Positions 18,514 through 26,718 of a DNA stretch of 64,000 nt are shown in pieces (the stretch's first letter is position 1; every line of letters begins with the position of its first letter). The position numbers and the translations under genes are program-made. The notes beneath the pieces were generated by a model. That model was not told the DNA's origin. It searched no databases and saw only the letters and a program-made list of their open reading frames with translations. This stretch comes from UMGS902 sp045538895. GTDB taxonomy: Bacteria > Bacillota > Clostridia > Oscillospirales > CAG-272. The stretch is taken from contig JAZQEH010000028.1 of assembly GCA_045538895.1 (NCBI GenBank), positions 18,935-82,934 on the forward strand, given 5' to 3'.

Positions 18514-18976
18514 GCCATCAAAGGAGCGTATGCTTTCAATAGTTCCCTTGCTGCTGCTTTTGATTTTAACATTGTGCATACTCTGCGTCACCGTTACGGG
18601 AATAGGAGTGGCACGCAGAGTTTCTGCACGTGATGATGCATGCTATGCTTTGCGTACTGCATGCCAGTACACTTCGGTAAAAATGCAGCAGGCTACTTCC
18701 AACGGTTTTGTTTTTGTTGAAGATTTTGGCGGTTGCGATACGCTCGTTATAAAAGAAAGCATCGGCGGTATCGAATATCTTACCCGTATATACTGTTATG
18801 ACGGGTACTTGCGTGAACTGTTTTCAAAAGCTGACGCCGTTTTTTCACCGAGCGACGGTGAAAAGCTGATAAAGCTCAAATCAATGACTATTGATACAAG
18901 TAATAATCTTTATGAGATTGTTTTCACCGAAGAAAACGGCACCTCACGCACACTTACATACGGAGGTGCAAAATGA
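18506..18976 (+). CDS. DUF4860-like membrane protein of the pilus operon
   Basis: 156 residues. One N-terminal transmembrane helix (IVPLLLLLILTLCILCVTVTG) followed by about 115 extracytoplasmic residues including ALRTACQYTSVKMQQ and FGGCDTLVIKE. Resembles the DUF4860 proteins encoded beside type II secretion F genes in Clostridia, from recollection rather than a search. Overlaps the preceding gene by eight bases, with GGAGG inside its 3' end; probable minor pseudopilin-like component. Confidence 0.65.
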   Translation: MNKPSKERMLSIVPLLLLLILTLCILCVTVTGIGVARRVSARDDACYALRTACQYTSVKMQQATSNGFVFVEDFGGCDTLVIKESIGGIEYLTRIYCYDGYLRELFSKADAVFSPSDGEKLIKLKSMTIDTSNNLYEIVFTEENGTSRTLTYGGAK

Positions 18977-19344
18977 GAAGTAAAACACCGCTGTTTTTAA
19001 TTGAACTTACAATAATGCTGCTTGTTTTTGCAGTTGCAACGGCCCTGTGCCTTAACGCTTTTTCAAAAGCCGAGCTTATTTCGCTTGAAAACGAAAAACG
19101 TGATATTGCAGTTGTAAAAGCACAAAACGTTGCAGAAAAACTCAAGTATTACGGCAGTTACGAACCGCTCGGTGCGTACCATGACGGAGAAAAGTGGGTA
19201 CTTGAAGACGGCAGCCTTACAATACATATCTTCGAGTGCAATACCGCATCACCGCTCTGCAAAAAAGCCGACATTATTGTAAATGAGAGTGGCGAAGAGC
19301 TTTTCTCGCTTACCGCCGCATACCAAGTGGAGGTGTCGCCATGA
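18973..19344 (+). CDS. Pseudopilin-like protein
   Basis: 123 residues. N-terminus PLFLIELTIMLLVFAVATAL closely follows the class III/type IV pilin start (xFTLIELLxxxxI), including the glutamate equivalent to Glu5, but the residue before the mature start would be Pro instead of Gly, so normal prepilin processing is doubtful. The rest is a short soluble domain. ATGA overlap with the gene before and after; GGAGG ribosome site. Confidence 0.6.
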   Translation: MRSKTPLFLIELTIMLLVFAVATALCLNAFSKAELISLENEKRDIAVVKAQNVAEKLKYYGSYEPLGAYHDGEKWVLEDGSLTIHIFECNTASPLCKKADIIVNESGEELFSLTAAYQVEVSP

Positions 19345-19733
19345 AAGGTAAATTCCCAATGATTGGTATAAGCTCGCTTCTGGTAATTTTTGCGGTGCTT
19401 TGCTTAACCGTTTTTGCCCTGCTCTCTCTTAATACCGCCACTTCTGCGACAAAACTCTCAACCCTTTCTGCTGAAAATACCGCCGCATACTATAATGCCG
19501 ATTGCAAAGCCAACGAAATTCTCGCATCTCTTCGCAATGGAGAAATTCCAAGCGGTGTTACACTCGAAAACGGTGTTTATTCATACTCCTGCAAAATATC
19601 CGAAACGCAGGTGCTTGAGGTATCAGTAATTGTAAACTCCTCAAGCGACTATACCGTTTTAAGATGGCAAAGCGTTTTTGCGGGAGATTGGGAGAACGAT
19701 ACAGGCATTGAAGTCTGGGACGGAATTTTTTAG
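19341..19733 (+). CDS. Membrane-anchored pseudopilin-like protein
   Basis: 130 residues with one N-terminal hydrophobic helix (MIGISSLLVIFAVLCLTVFALLSL) and a soluble part containing ENTAAYYNADCKANEILASL, resembling minor pilins of the PilX/PilV type. Not assigned to a named family. ATGA overlap with the preceding gene, ribosome site GGAGG. Confidence 0.55.
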   Translation: MKGKFPMIGISSLLVIFAVLCLTVFALLSLNTATSATKLSTLSAENTAAYYNADCKANEILASLRNGEIPSGVTLENGVYSYSCKISETQVLEVSVIVNSSSDYTVLRWQSVFAGDWENDTGIEVWDGIF

Positions 19734-19746
19734 AGGTACGAAAAAT

Positions 19747-20799
19747 ATGACAGATATAAAAAAACATCTCACAAATGCCGTTGAAAACGGTGCCTCGGAT
19801 CTGTTTATAGTTGCCGGTGCAACTTTGGGACAAAAAATCAAAGGACAGATTTGCAGTTTTGATACTGAAAAGTTTTCTTCATCCGATACCGAAAAGCTTA
19901 TCCGTGAAATTTATGAACTCGCCGCACGTCCTATTGAACCGTTTTTGGGAAAGGGAGACGATGACTTTTCATTTGCCATTGCAGGACTTGCACGCTTCAG
20001 AGTAAGTGCCTACCGTCAACGTGGCTCTCTTGCCGCAGTTATACGAATTGTATCCTTTACCGTACCCGACTACAAAGAATTCGGAATTCCGGAGGAGGTA
20101 ATGAAGCTTTCGGAGGTAACGCACGGGCTTATCCTTGTAACAGGTACCGCAGGTAGCGGCAAGTCTACAACACAGGCATGTATTATAGACCGTATAAATC
20201 ACACACGTGCATGCCATATCATCACGCTTGAAGATCCTATTGAGTTTCTGCACCGTAACGACAAAAGCATCATCAGCCAACGTGAAATTGCGATTGATAC
20301 CGTTGATTGCCTTTCGGGACTGCGTGCATGCTTACGACAGACTCCCGATGTAATTCTGCTTGGAGAAATGCGTGACGCCGAAACAATTCGCACGGCAATG
20401 ACCGCTGCAGAAACCGGTCATACCGTTATTGCAACTCTGCACACCAAAGGAACGGCAAACAGTATCGACCGCATTATAGATGCTTTTCCCGCATCGCAGC
20501 ACAGTCAGATCCGTGTTCAACTCGCCTCGGTCTTACATACAGTTGTTTCGCAACAACTTTTGCCAAGCAAAGACAGGCTTATTCCCGCATTTGAAATCAT
20601 GCACACAAACAACGCCATCCGCAACATGATTCGTGAGGGCAAGACTCATCAGCTTTCAGCCGCGATTGCTTCAAGCTCATCTGAGGGAATGCTTGCAATG
20701 GACAATTCCATACTGACACTTATGAACTCGGGAAAGATAACGAAAGAAACCGCACTTGCTTTTGCGGATAATCCCGAACTTCTGTTAAGAAAGATATGA
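19747..20799 (+). CDS. pilT: PilT-family pilus retraction ATPase
   Basis: 350 residues. Hexameric secretion ATPase that powers pilus retraction or pseudopilus movement. Walker A GTAGSGKST (about 133-141), aspartate box RHITLEDP-type motif HIITLEDPIEF, Walker B ILLGEMRD with the PilT-typical Glu/Arg/Asp, and histidine box AETGHTVIATLHT. The ATG at 19747 is preferred to an upstream in-frame start because it follows AGAGG and sits just after the preceding gene. No PilB extension ATPase or prepilin peptidase is in the operon. Confidence 0.9.
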   Translation: MTDIKKHLTNAVENGASDLFIVAGATLGQKIKGQICSFDTEKFSSSDTEKLIREIYELAARPIEPFLGKGDDDFSFAIAGLARFRVSAYRQRGSLAAVIRIVSFTVPDYKEFGIPEEVMKLSEVTHGLILVTGTAGSGKSTTQACIIDRINHTRACHIITLEDPIEFLHRNDKSIISQREIAIDTVDCLSGLRACLRQTPDVILLGEMRDAETIRTAMTAAETGHTVIATLHTKGTANSIDRIIDAFPASQHSQIRVQLASVLHTVVSQQLLPSKDRLIPAFEIMHTNNAIRNMIREGKTHQLSAAIASSSSEGMLAMDNSILTLMNSGKITKETALAFADNPELLLRKI

Positions 20800-20840
20800 A
20801 TAAATATCCCCCCGTTTAACGGGGGGATATTTATTCATAT
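20794..20840. terminator. Bidirectional terminator holding both stop codons of pilT and sortase
   Basis: A 47-base near-perfect palindrome with C6/G6 at its centre. The pilT stop TGA (20797-20799) and the sortase stop TAA (complement 20831-20833) both lie in the arms, so the two convergent genes end inside the stem. Confidence 0.9.
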
Positions 20841-21661
20841 CTGTGAACAAAATGCACTACCCAACGGGTTTCTTCGCTTCCGCTTTCACTACAGGTTGAA
20901 AGTGTCAGCACCCTGTCACCGTTTTCGGCACTCGGTATAATTCCGCTATCAATAACCGAGTTTCTGATGCAATAGTTTATATATGCCTGCTTGCCCGATA
21001 CGTCTTTAAGCCCCAGGCGATAGCTGTGTCCGTTTATCGCATCGGCATCATATGCGGCAAACGCATCATAACGCATAACGGCATTTTCAGTAACAATATA
21101 CACCGACGGATGCGACTTGAGATATTCAATATCGCTATAATGCTTTAAAGAATTGAACATTGCATCTCTGTACATACGGTGACCGTAAATAATAGAGTGA
21201 AAATCTGTAAAATCACTGTTTGAACGGTAGTCAAGATAAATTGAGCCACCGGCATTTCGGCTATTATCCCAAGCATAGTCAAGATAATGCGTATTATCCT
21301 CGCCTTGCAGAAGCGGATAGTTTACCGTAGAATTGGGAATGATTATCCAACCGATAACTTCATCATTTTTCGCCTGTAGTGCAGAAATGTCGATATCAAG
21401 CAAAGTTTCTGCAAAGGCATCAATTTCCGCAGGCTCTTCGACCGTTTCCTCTGCCAATTCGGCTTTAGTAACGGTTTCTTCTGCGGTATCTACGGTGAAA
21501 AGAGTCGTATTTTCAACGGTTACTTCAGGCGGTGTACTTGCAATAACTATTGCATCATTTTTTGCCATATCGCTGCGGATATAATCCGAAATCTGCACTA
21601 TAACTCCGCAAAGCCCGACGGCAAGCAAAACAATCAGCATAACTTTTAAAACCGTTTTCAT
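20831..21661 (-). CDS. Class B sortase
   Basis: 276 residues. N-terminal membrane anchor (about 5-27), acidic Thr/Glu-rich linker, then a sortase B fold: VIGWIIIPNSTVNYPLLQG, His161 in YGHRM, Cys257 in LSTCS and Arg266 in TRWVVHF. Transpeptidase that cleaves a sorting signal and links the protein to cell wall (or builds a pilus). It follows the adhesin gene at 21731, whose C-terminus carries VPKTG, by 69 bases and is very probably its dedicated sortase. Ribosome site GGGGTG. Confidence 0.9.
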   Translation of the reverse strand: MKTVLKVMLIVLLAVGLCGVIVQISDYIRSDMAKNDAIVIASTPPEVTVENTTLFTVDTAEETVTKAELAEETVEEPAEIDAFAETLLDIDISALQAKNDEVIGWIIIPNSTVNYPLLQGEDNTHYLDYAWDNSRNAGGSIYLDYRSNSDFTDFHSIIYGHRMYRDAMFNSLKHYSDIEYLKSHPSVYIVTENAVMRYDAFAAYDADAINGHSYRLGLKDVSGKQAYINYCIRNSVIDSGIIPSAENGDRVLTLSTCSESGSEETRWVVHFVHRYE

Positions 21662-21669
21662 CTTTTCAC

Positions 21670-21715
21670 CCCTTTCTTATAAGTCAAGGCTTGGTTGCCC
21701 AAGCCTCAACTTTTT
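21670..21715 (-). terminator. Intercistronic hairpin between adhesin and sortase genes
   Basis: Stem AGGCTTGG/CCAAGCCT with GCAA tetraloop-like centre, not followed by a T-run. More likely a processing or mRNA-stability element than a full terminator. Confidence 0.5.
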
Positions 21716-21730
21716 AGGATTTTATAAGGA

Positions 21731-24376
21731 TTATGAGTTTTCTTCCTTTTTCTTTCTTTCATACAGGTGAAGCACCATAAGACCTGTAGCCGAAAGTGCG
21801 CTGATGCCAAACCACATGTAGGTATCGCCCGTTTTCGGAACGTCCTCATCCGGTATATCGGTAAGCGGAACGTCCTCTTCAGGGATTTCTATGAGTTCCA
21901 CCGCCTTAGTAGTTTCCTCGGGAACAGTGGTAGTTACTTCGGTTTCCGTAGTTGTTTCCTCGGGGATGGTTGTTGTTTCCTCGATGGTAGTTTCCTCTAT
22001 TTCTTCGGGAGCAGTTGTTTCTTCGGGGACATACACCGTTGTTTCCTCGGGGATAGTAGTTGTTTCTTCGGTAACAGTAGTTGTTTCCTCCGGCTCTTCC
22101 TTAGGAGCAGTTGTCGTGGTTTGTGCAGTTGTTATGATTCTGCCAATGGGCTTCTTTTTGGTGGTTTCCTCAGGAGTTGTTACAGTAGTCTCCTCGGGAG
22201 TTGTTACTGTGCTTTCCTCGGGAGTAGTTGCTGTAGTCTCCTCGGGAGTTGTTGCTGTGGTCTCCTCGGGAGTGATTACTGTAGTCTCCTCGGGAGTTGT
22301 TGCAGTGCTTTCCTCGGGAGTTGTTGCTGTGGTCTCCTCGGGAGTTGTTGCAGTGCTTTCCTCGGGAGTTGTTGCAGTGCTTTCCTCGGGAGTTGTTGCA
22401 GTGCTTTCCTCGGGAGTTGTTACTGTGGTTTCCTCGGGAGTTGTTACTGTGCTTTCCTCGGGAGTTGTTGCAGTGCTTTCCTCGGGAGTTGTTGCAGTGC
22501 TTTCCTCGGGAGTTGTTACTGTGGTTTCCTCGGGGATTCTCTCGTTTTTAATTCTGCTGACTTCTTTACCGCTGTTGTTTGTCAGTTTAACGGTGCCGTA
22601 AGATACAGTTACGCTAAAACTTTCATTTGCAGCGATATATCCCTCGGGAGCCTCGGTTTCGCTCAACGTATAGGTGTGACCGGACGGAATGTTTTTAAAA
22701 GTTACTTTACCGTCATTATCCGAGGTAGCCGTCTTGTTGCCGATAGTTGCATCGCCGCCGCAAACCGGACATGACTTGCCGCTATGCTTAAGAGTGAACT
22801 CTGCACCTGCAAGTGCTTTACCACCCGCATTTGTTTTCTCAAACTCAAGTGTGCCGAGATATCCCTTTACAGAAGGAATCGGGAAATCAATCTTCTTTTC
22901 ATTGCTTATACCGTTTTCGGTGCGAATCTGATAGGTCAATGACGTAGGACCGTTTGTTTTGTATATATCTTCAACCTTGAAACCGCCGTTTTCATTCATC
23001 AAACGAACACGGTACTTAAGAGTGTAGGTGTAGGTGGTTACGTTGCTTTCGGTTTTAACGGTGTAGCCTGACTTTTTCATATCCCAACGGATACTGTCGG
23101 TGTTTGCCACGTATTCGGCAGTGTTCTCACCGTTAATTTCTGCAGCACCGTTTAATGATGTGCCGGCAGCCTTGCCTTTTTTATTGTAGAAATGAAGGAA
23201 TTCAATGTTCTCGGTTTTGCCGTCATTCATTGCATCGTTAACTACCCAGGATGCTTTAACCTCGTTCTGAGTAATCTCACGTATTTCTGCAAAAATGGTA
23301 TTATATGCTGCGGTCAATCCCTTGGAATCGCTGCTTGAATAATAGTAGCCCGAACCGATTGTATTGCCAAGCCATTTTTCAAACTGACCGTCTTTAATGA
23401 TATATCCGTTTTTATAGCAGTCGATTACCGAAAAGCCTGCTTTAACGTTATTCACGTCCGCTTTCTCATATGCTGCTATCGTCTGTCCCGATACGTCAAC
23501 ACCGATTGAGAAAATTGTGGTGTCCTTTTTAATCTTTGCCGCAAGCTTCTGTGCCTTATCTGCCGCACGGTCGCTATAGCTTGTGCCGTAGGTACACGGT
23601 TTTCCCTTTTTGTCGTTGTTCAGATGACTTCCGTCACCGTCATAAGGGTTCACGCCAGTGTATCCACTTGAAATATAGGTTGTCGGGAATCCGTCACTCA
23701 GGAAAATAATATAACGGTTATCAATCTTTGCCTTGTCGAGCATATCGTCTGCTCTCTTTAGTCCTGCCTCAATATTGGTGAAGCGGTCTACCGAGCTTGC
23801 ATAATTCGATGCGTTGATGATTTTGCCCGTCTTGCTCTTCATCTCGGAAATAAGAGTGCTCGCCTGCTTCGCGGTTGCACAGGTGGACATTGCAAAAACT
23901 TCATGTGCATGTGTATTGAATGCCACGAACCCAAGTTTTCTGTCTGCCGTTGTGCCTTTGGAATAGTTTGCAAACGTATTGATAAAGGTTTCCGCTGCTG
24001 ACATCGCCGCACTGTAGCGTGAAACGTTGGTTTTGCCGATCATGCTATTCATGGTATTGGAAATATCCATTACGATTACAACTGCGATATCCTGTGCCTT
24101 GTAGATTTCCTCAACCTTATTTGTTGTAACCACTTCAAGCGTAATATCAAAGTAGTTTTCCTTATCGGTTGCGGCTATCGTTTTGCTGACAGAAACACCG
24201 TCTTTGTTCAGACCGTTTTGCGGATTAGCTCCGCCCTTTTCAACAATCTGTACTGTGTTATCCGCATTTTCAACCGCAATTACACCGATTGAGCTTATGC
24301 TCATAACGAGTGCAACTGCAAGCATAAGTGCAAGAACTCTCTTGCCAAGTCCTATCAAATTAATATTTTTTGCCAT
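21731..24376 (-). CDS. Sortase-anchored surface adhesin: VWA domain, SpaA/Cna-B domain, Thr/Pro repeat stalk, VPKTG
   Basis: 881 residues. Signal peptide (GKRVLALMLAVALVMSISSIG); von Willebrand factor A domain at about 75-370 with MIDAS start VIVMDISNTMNSM and a conserved IIFLSDGFPTT; a strand-rich linker; one SpaA/Cna-B domain at about 505-590 with LSETEAPEGY, the glutamate of which supports an isopeptide bond. A CPVCGG pair sits within this domain. Then a stalk of about 15 eight-residue units (TATTPEES) and a Glu/Thr-rich region. C-terminus: VPKTG (846-850), hydrophobic helix, KKKEE tail. This is the layout of pilus-tip or collagen-binding adhesins. It lies directly behind a c-di-GMP-I riboswitch and in front of its likely sortase. 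AGAGGA ribosome site. Confidence 0.9.
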   Translation of the reverse strand: MAKNINLIGLGKRVLALMLAVALVMSISSIGVIAVENADNTVQIVEKGGANPQNGLNKDGVSVSKTIAATDKENYFDITLEVVTTNKVEEIYKAQDIAVVIVMDISNTMNSMIGKTNVSRYSAAMSAAETFINTFANYSKGTTADRKLGFVAFNTHAHEVFAMSTCATAKQASTLISEMKSKTGKIINASNYASSVDRFTNIEAGLKRADDMLDKAKIDNRYIIFLSDGFPTTYISSGYTGVNPYDGDGSHLNNDKKGKPCTYGTSYSDRAADKAQKLAAKIKKDTTIFSIGVDVSGQTIAAYEKADVNNVKAGFSVIDCYKNGYIIKDGQFEKWLGNTIGSGYYYSSSDSKGLTAAYNTIFAEIREITQNEVKASWVVNDAMNDGKTENIEFLHFYNKKGKAAGTSLNGAAEINGENTAEYVANTDSIRWDMKKSGYTVKTESNVTTYTYTLKYRVRLMNENGGFKVEDIYKTNGPTSLTYQIRTENGISNEKKIDFPIPSVKGYLGTLEFEKTNAGGKALAGAEFTLKHSGKSCPVCGGDATIGNKTATSDNDGKVTFKNIPSGHTYTLSETEAPEGYIAANESFSVTVSYGTVKLTNNSGKEVSRIKNERIPEETTVTTPEESTATTPEESTATTPEESTVTTPEETTVTTPEESTATTPEESTATTPEESTATTPEETTATTPEESTATTPEETTVITPEETTATTPEETTATTPEESTVTTPEETTVTTPEETTKKKPIGRIITTAQTTTTAPKEEPEETTTVTEETTTIPEETTVYVPEETTAPEEIEETTIEETTTIPEETTTETEVTTTVPEETTKAVELIEIPEEDVPLTDIPDEDVPKTGDTYMWFGISALSATGLMVLHLYERKKKEENS
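22180..22540 (-). repeat. In-frame 24-bp tandem repeat of the adhesin stalk
   Basis: About 15 units encoding T(A/V)TTPEE(S/T); units are close to identical at DNA level and a multiple of three, so slippage would change stalk length. Confidence 0.85.
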
Positions 24377-24404
24377 CGTTTCAATCCTCTTTCTGTAGTA
24401 TTTT

Positions 24405-24500
24405 GGGATCGAAATACCGGCGGTCCGGCCGACATAGTTTACAATAAACCTTAGTCCCGTGACTTTGCGTCCTGCCCTTTCGGACAGTTTGCCCTTTTCA
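24405..24500 (-). ncRNA. Cyclic di-GMP-I (GEMM-I) riboswitch upstream of the adhesin
   Basis: On the minus strand from about 24500 to 24405 the core reads GGGCAAAC, a short stem closed by a GAAA tetraloop, GGACGCAAAG, TCACGGGACTAAGG, then a second stem ending GGCCGGACCGCCGG. These are the conserved blocks of the c-di-GMP-I aptamer in the right order and spacing (P1, P1b with GNRA loop, the GGACGCAAAG strand, P2/P3 with its receptor). It lies between the stop codon of the 141-residue gene (24521) and the adhesin ATG (24376). No intrinsic terminator follows, so translational or stability control is more likely than transcription attenuation. Confidence 0.93.
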
Positions 24501-24520
24501 TGTATCTCTGCTTTGCTTTT

Positions 24521-24946
24521 TTAACTCTCAAGCTGCTTGACTCGGTCATGCACCAAAGCACTGTCCATTAACGAAACAAGCTCCAGTACACTGCGAAAGC
24601 TTTGCTCTGTATTCCCTTCAAGCCAGTTCAAGGAGCCTTGCCAGCTCGCATTTCGCCTGAAAAGGATTTTTATAGAGAAAGTTGCCGCCCTTCCGCACAT
24701 CATCCAAAGTCCGTATTCCTCTTTTGGCAAGTCATACGCAGGAGTATCAAATCTCCTGATTGCTTCAAATGCCTGCGGAAATCTCAATTCATCAAGCCCA
24801 CGCTCAATCATAAACAAAAGCTGGGATAAACTTTCAAACGTCTGTATTTCCTTTAAATAAAGATTGTACAGCCGCCCTCTGGGTACGCCTTTGGCATAGG
24901 AATCTATGCACACTATTGTGGTTCTGTGATTTTCGCCTTTAACCAA
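24521..24946 (-). CDS. Conserved hypothetical protein preceding the c-di-GMP riboswitch
   Basis: 141 residues, no signal peptide or membrane helix. Notable segments: IVCIDSYAKGVPRGRLYNLY, LSQLLFMIERGLDELRFPQAF and FRRNASWQGSLNWLEGNTEQSFRSVLELVSLMDSAL. The closing part looks like a compact fold of strand and helix; related proteins are, to my recollection, widespread in Oscillospiraceae without a named function. The start is a TTG at 24946 after AGAGGCGG. It probably shares a transcript with the adhesin and sortase, putting the riboswitch inside the operon. Confidence 0.7.
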   Translation of the reverse strand: MVKGENHRTTIVCIDSYAKGVPRGRLYNLYLKEIQTFESLSQLLFMIERGLDELRFPQAFEAIRRFDTPAYDLPKEEYGLWMMCGRAATFSIKILFRRNASWQGSLNWLEGNTEQSFRSVLELVSLMDSALVHDRVKQLES

Positions 24947-24978
24947 TAGATTCCACCGCCTCTCTATCTTGTGTATTC

Positions 24979-25012
24979 AGTATACCAGAAAGTGGTTACA
25001 GTTACGGTTACA
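24979..25012 (-). promoter_or_regulatory. Promoter with tandem hexamers in place of a -35 box
   Basis: Minus strand: TATACT with TGG extension (-10, 24984-24979). The -35 region holds three tandem hexamers, plus-strand GTTACA-GTTACG-GTTACA at 24995-25012, instead of a TTGACA-like box; consistent with an activator-dependent promoter. Confidence 0.45.
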
Positions 25013-25074
25013 TTTGCAACCTTTTCTTTCATTTTTTTGAGTTTTTTTGTAACCGAGGAAAATATACAAAACAC

Positions 25075-25370
25075 GGCATAGCAACTAATGTTGCTATGCC
25101 GCAGCCTGATGACTTTGTCATCAGGCTGACCAGATGGTGAGAAACACAGGCAGATTTTGGATTTTTGTTTCGTCGACGTACAGGTGTACGGTAGAGGCAA
25201 AAATCCCAAAAAGCAAGTAACGGCAAGGGCTTTTTTTATGCCCTTGCCGCATTTTGTTTTTAATACAAAGAGGAAAGCTATTTGTTCTTATTCCCTTTGC
25301 TCTTATTATTACTTGCGGTCTGACGTGTTTGTCAGCACTCTGAGGCATAGCAACTAATGTTGCTATGCCG
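25075..25370. repeat. Dispersed intergenic repeat, family 2, copy A, bracketed by identical hairpins
   Basis: This fills the gap between the 141-residue gene and the diguanylate cyclase; no gene seen. Core 25184-25343 matches 49902-50058 in reverse orientation at roughly 90%, including an internal hairpin GGCAAGGGC/GCCCTTGCC and the end ACGTGTTTGTCAGC. The core plus an extra 5' segment (25102-25183, with a 12-bp hairpin CAGCCTGATGAC/GTCATCAGGCTG) is flanked by two identical 27-base direct repeats (25075-25101 and 25344-25370), each a hairpin GGCATAGCAAC/GTTGCTATGCC. Only the outer hairpin distal to the cyclase gene is followed by a T-rich run. Confidence 0.8.
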
Positions 25371-25374
25371 TATT

Positions 25375-26715
25375 TTAGTCAGATACAAACACAAATCTGT
25401 GCTTCCCTGCACGCTTTGCACGGTAAAGTGCGTTGTCAGCCATTTCGTAAAGTTCCTCAAGAGAAGTTGAATCAACGCCGAAAAGGCTGATGCCTACGCT
25501 GCCCGATACCCCCTTAACCGGAAGAGTATCGCACACGCTTTGCATAGCATCTATCAATGCTTTTGCCTTTTCAGCGATAATCTCCTTGGTAGGTGCATAC
25601 TTCATAAGCACCAAAAACTCGTCACCGCCGACTCTGCCCACCAAATCACTGTCACGGAAGCAGCCGCTTATCCCCTTTGCAAGCTTTGCCAGAAATTTAT
25701 CGCCTGCAACATGACCGCACGTATCATTAACAAGCTTAAAGTTATCAACGTCAATCATAAACAGTGCGTGAACATCCGATGCGCCGCTACCGTCAAAAAA
25801 GCGTTTTGCATATCGCATGGTAGCAGAACGGTTAAGAATACCCGTAAGCTCGTCACGCTCTGCCGCATGCATAAGTCGGTTTTCTTCCTCTTTTTTCTCA
25901 TTTATATCACGTGAAATGATTACCGCACATAAATGATTGTCAAAAGGATTGGTTATAAACTTCATTTCATCGCGAACCCAGCGGTTTTTGCCGTCATTAA
26001 AGCGACGCAGATACTCCATTGACAAATCACGTTTTCCGCTTTCGTATACTGCACGAAGCGAAGCCGGTGTAAACGAATGATAAAAGGTATACGTTGGACC
26101 TTTTTCATCAACAATACCGTCAGCAGCTTTGGAAACGAATATTTCCATATTCTCATGCTCGCTTATGCAAACGCCGTTTACCTCCTGACGGTGCTCGGAT
26201 ATGATTCTCCAATCGACAATATCAATAAGCATTGAAAAATACGTGTCCTCGGGAAGCGTAAACATGTATGCCATTTCCCTGTCATAATTCTGTGCAGCAA
26301 TCATATCCGCAGTAATATCACGGCTGAAGCCTGCGATACCGATAATCCCGCCATTTGAGTCACGCAATATATACTTTGAGGTGGATGCATATCTCGGCTG
26401 ACCGTTTGCATCATCGGCAAGCGGCTCAATATAATTGAGTTTATCCTCGCCGAGAGCCATAAGCTTTTTGTCATCCTCTACGTATCGGTGTGCAAGCTCA
26501 TAGCTGCCCATTATATCAAAATCGGTAAAGCCGACAATTTCATCCACGTTGCTTTTTCCAAGCATCTGTGCAAACGGTAAATTTGCTGCGTGATATACCA
26601 AATTCTTATCCTTGATAAATATCATATTAGGAGTATTATCAAGTATATTCTGAAAAGCGTTCAGCATAAGACGTGCTTGCTCTTCATTTTTAATAATAGC
26701 CTCTATATCCTTCAT
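25375..26715 (-). CDS. PAS-GGDEF diguanylate cyclase
   Basis: 446 residues, soluble. N-terminal PAS domain (LDNTPNMIFIKDKNLVYHAANLPFAQ, with PAC-like RDSNGGIIGIAGFSRDIT), a second PAS-like region (about 145-270), then a GGDEF domain at about 285-446. The signature GGDEF is intact at 363-367 and an RxxD inhibitory-site motif (RDSD, 354-357) lies five residues before it, so it should make c-di-GMP with product feedback. Three bases downstream of the HD-GYP gene, same strand; ribosome site AGAGG. Confidence 0.92.
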   Translation of the reverse strand: MKDIEAIIKNEEQARLMLNAFQNILDNTPNMIFIKDKNLVYHAANLPFAQMLGKSNVDEIVGFTDFDIMGSYELAHRYVEDDKKLMALGEDKLNYIEPLADDANGQPRYASTSKYILRDSNGGIIGIAGFSRDITADMIAAQNYDREMAYMFTLPEDTYFSMLIDIVDWRIISEHRQEVNGVCISEHENMEIFVSKAADGIVDEKGPTYTFYHSFTPASLRAVYESGKRDLSMEYLRRFNDGKNRWVRDEMKFITNPFDNHLCAVIISRDINEKKEEENRLMHAAERDELTGILNRSATMRYAKRFFDGSGASDVHALFMIDVDNFKLVNDTCGHVAGDKFLAKLAKGISGCFRDSDLVGRVGGDEFLVLMKYAPTKEIIAEKAKALIDAMQSVCDTLPVKGVSGSVGISLFGVDSTSLEELYEMADNALYRAKRAGKHRFVFVSD

Positions 26716-26718
26716 AGC

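Noticed and set aside
22180..22540. Second repeat array and long plus-strand ORFs over it
   Set aside because: The minus strand encodes an intact adhesin with signal peptide and sorting signal; the opposite ORFs are by-products of the repeat.
25121..25357. Several short open frames in the repeat region
   Set aside because: They overlap hairpins of repeat family 2, have no ribosome sites and are not kept in the second copy.
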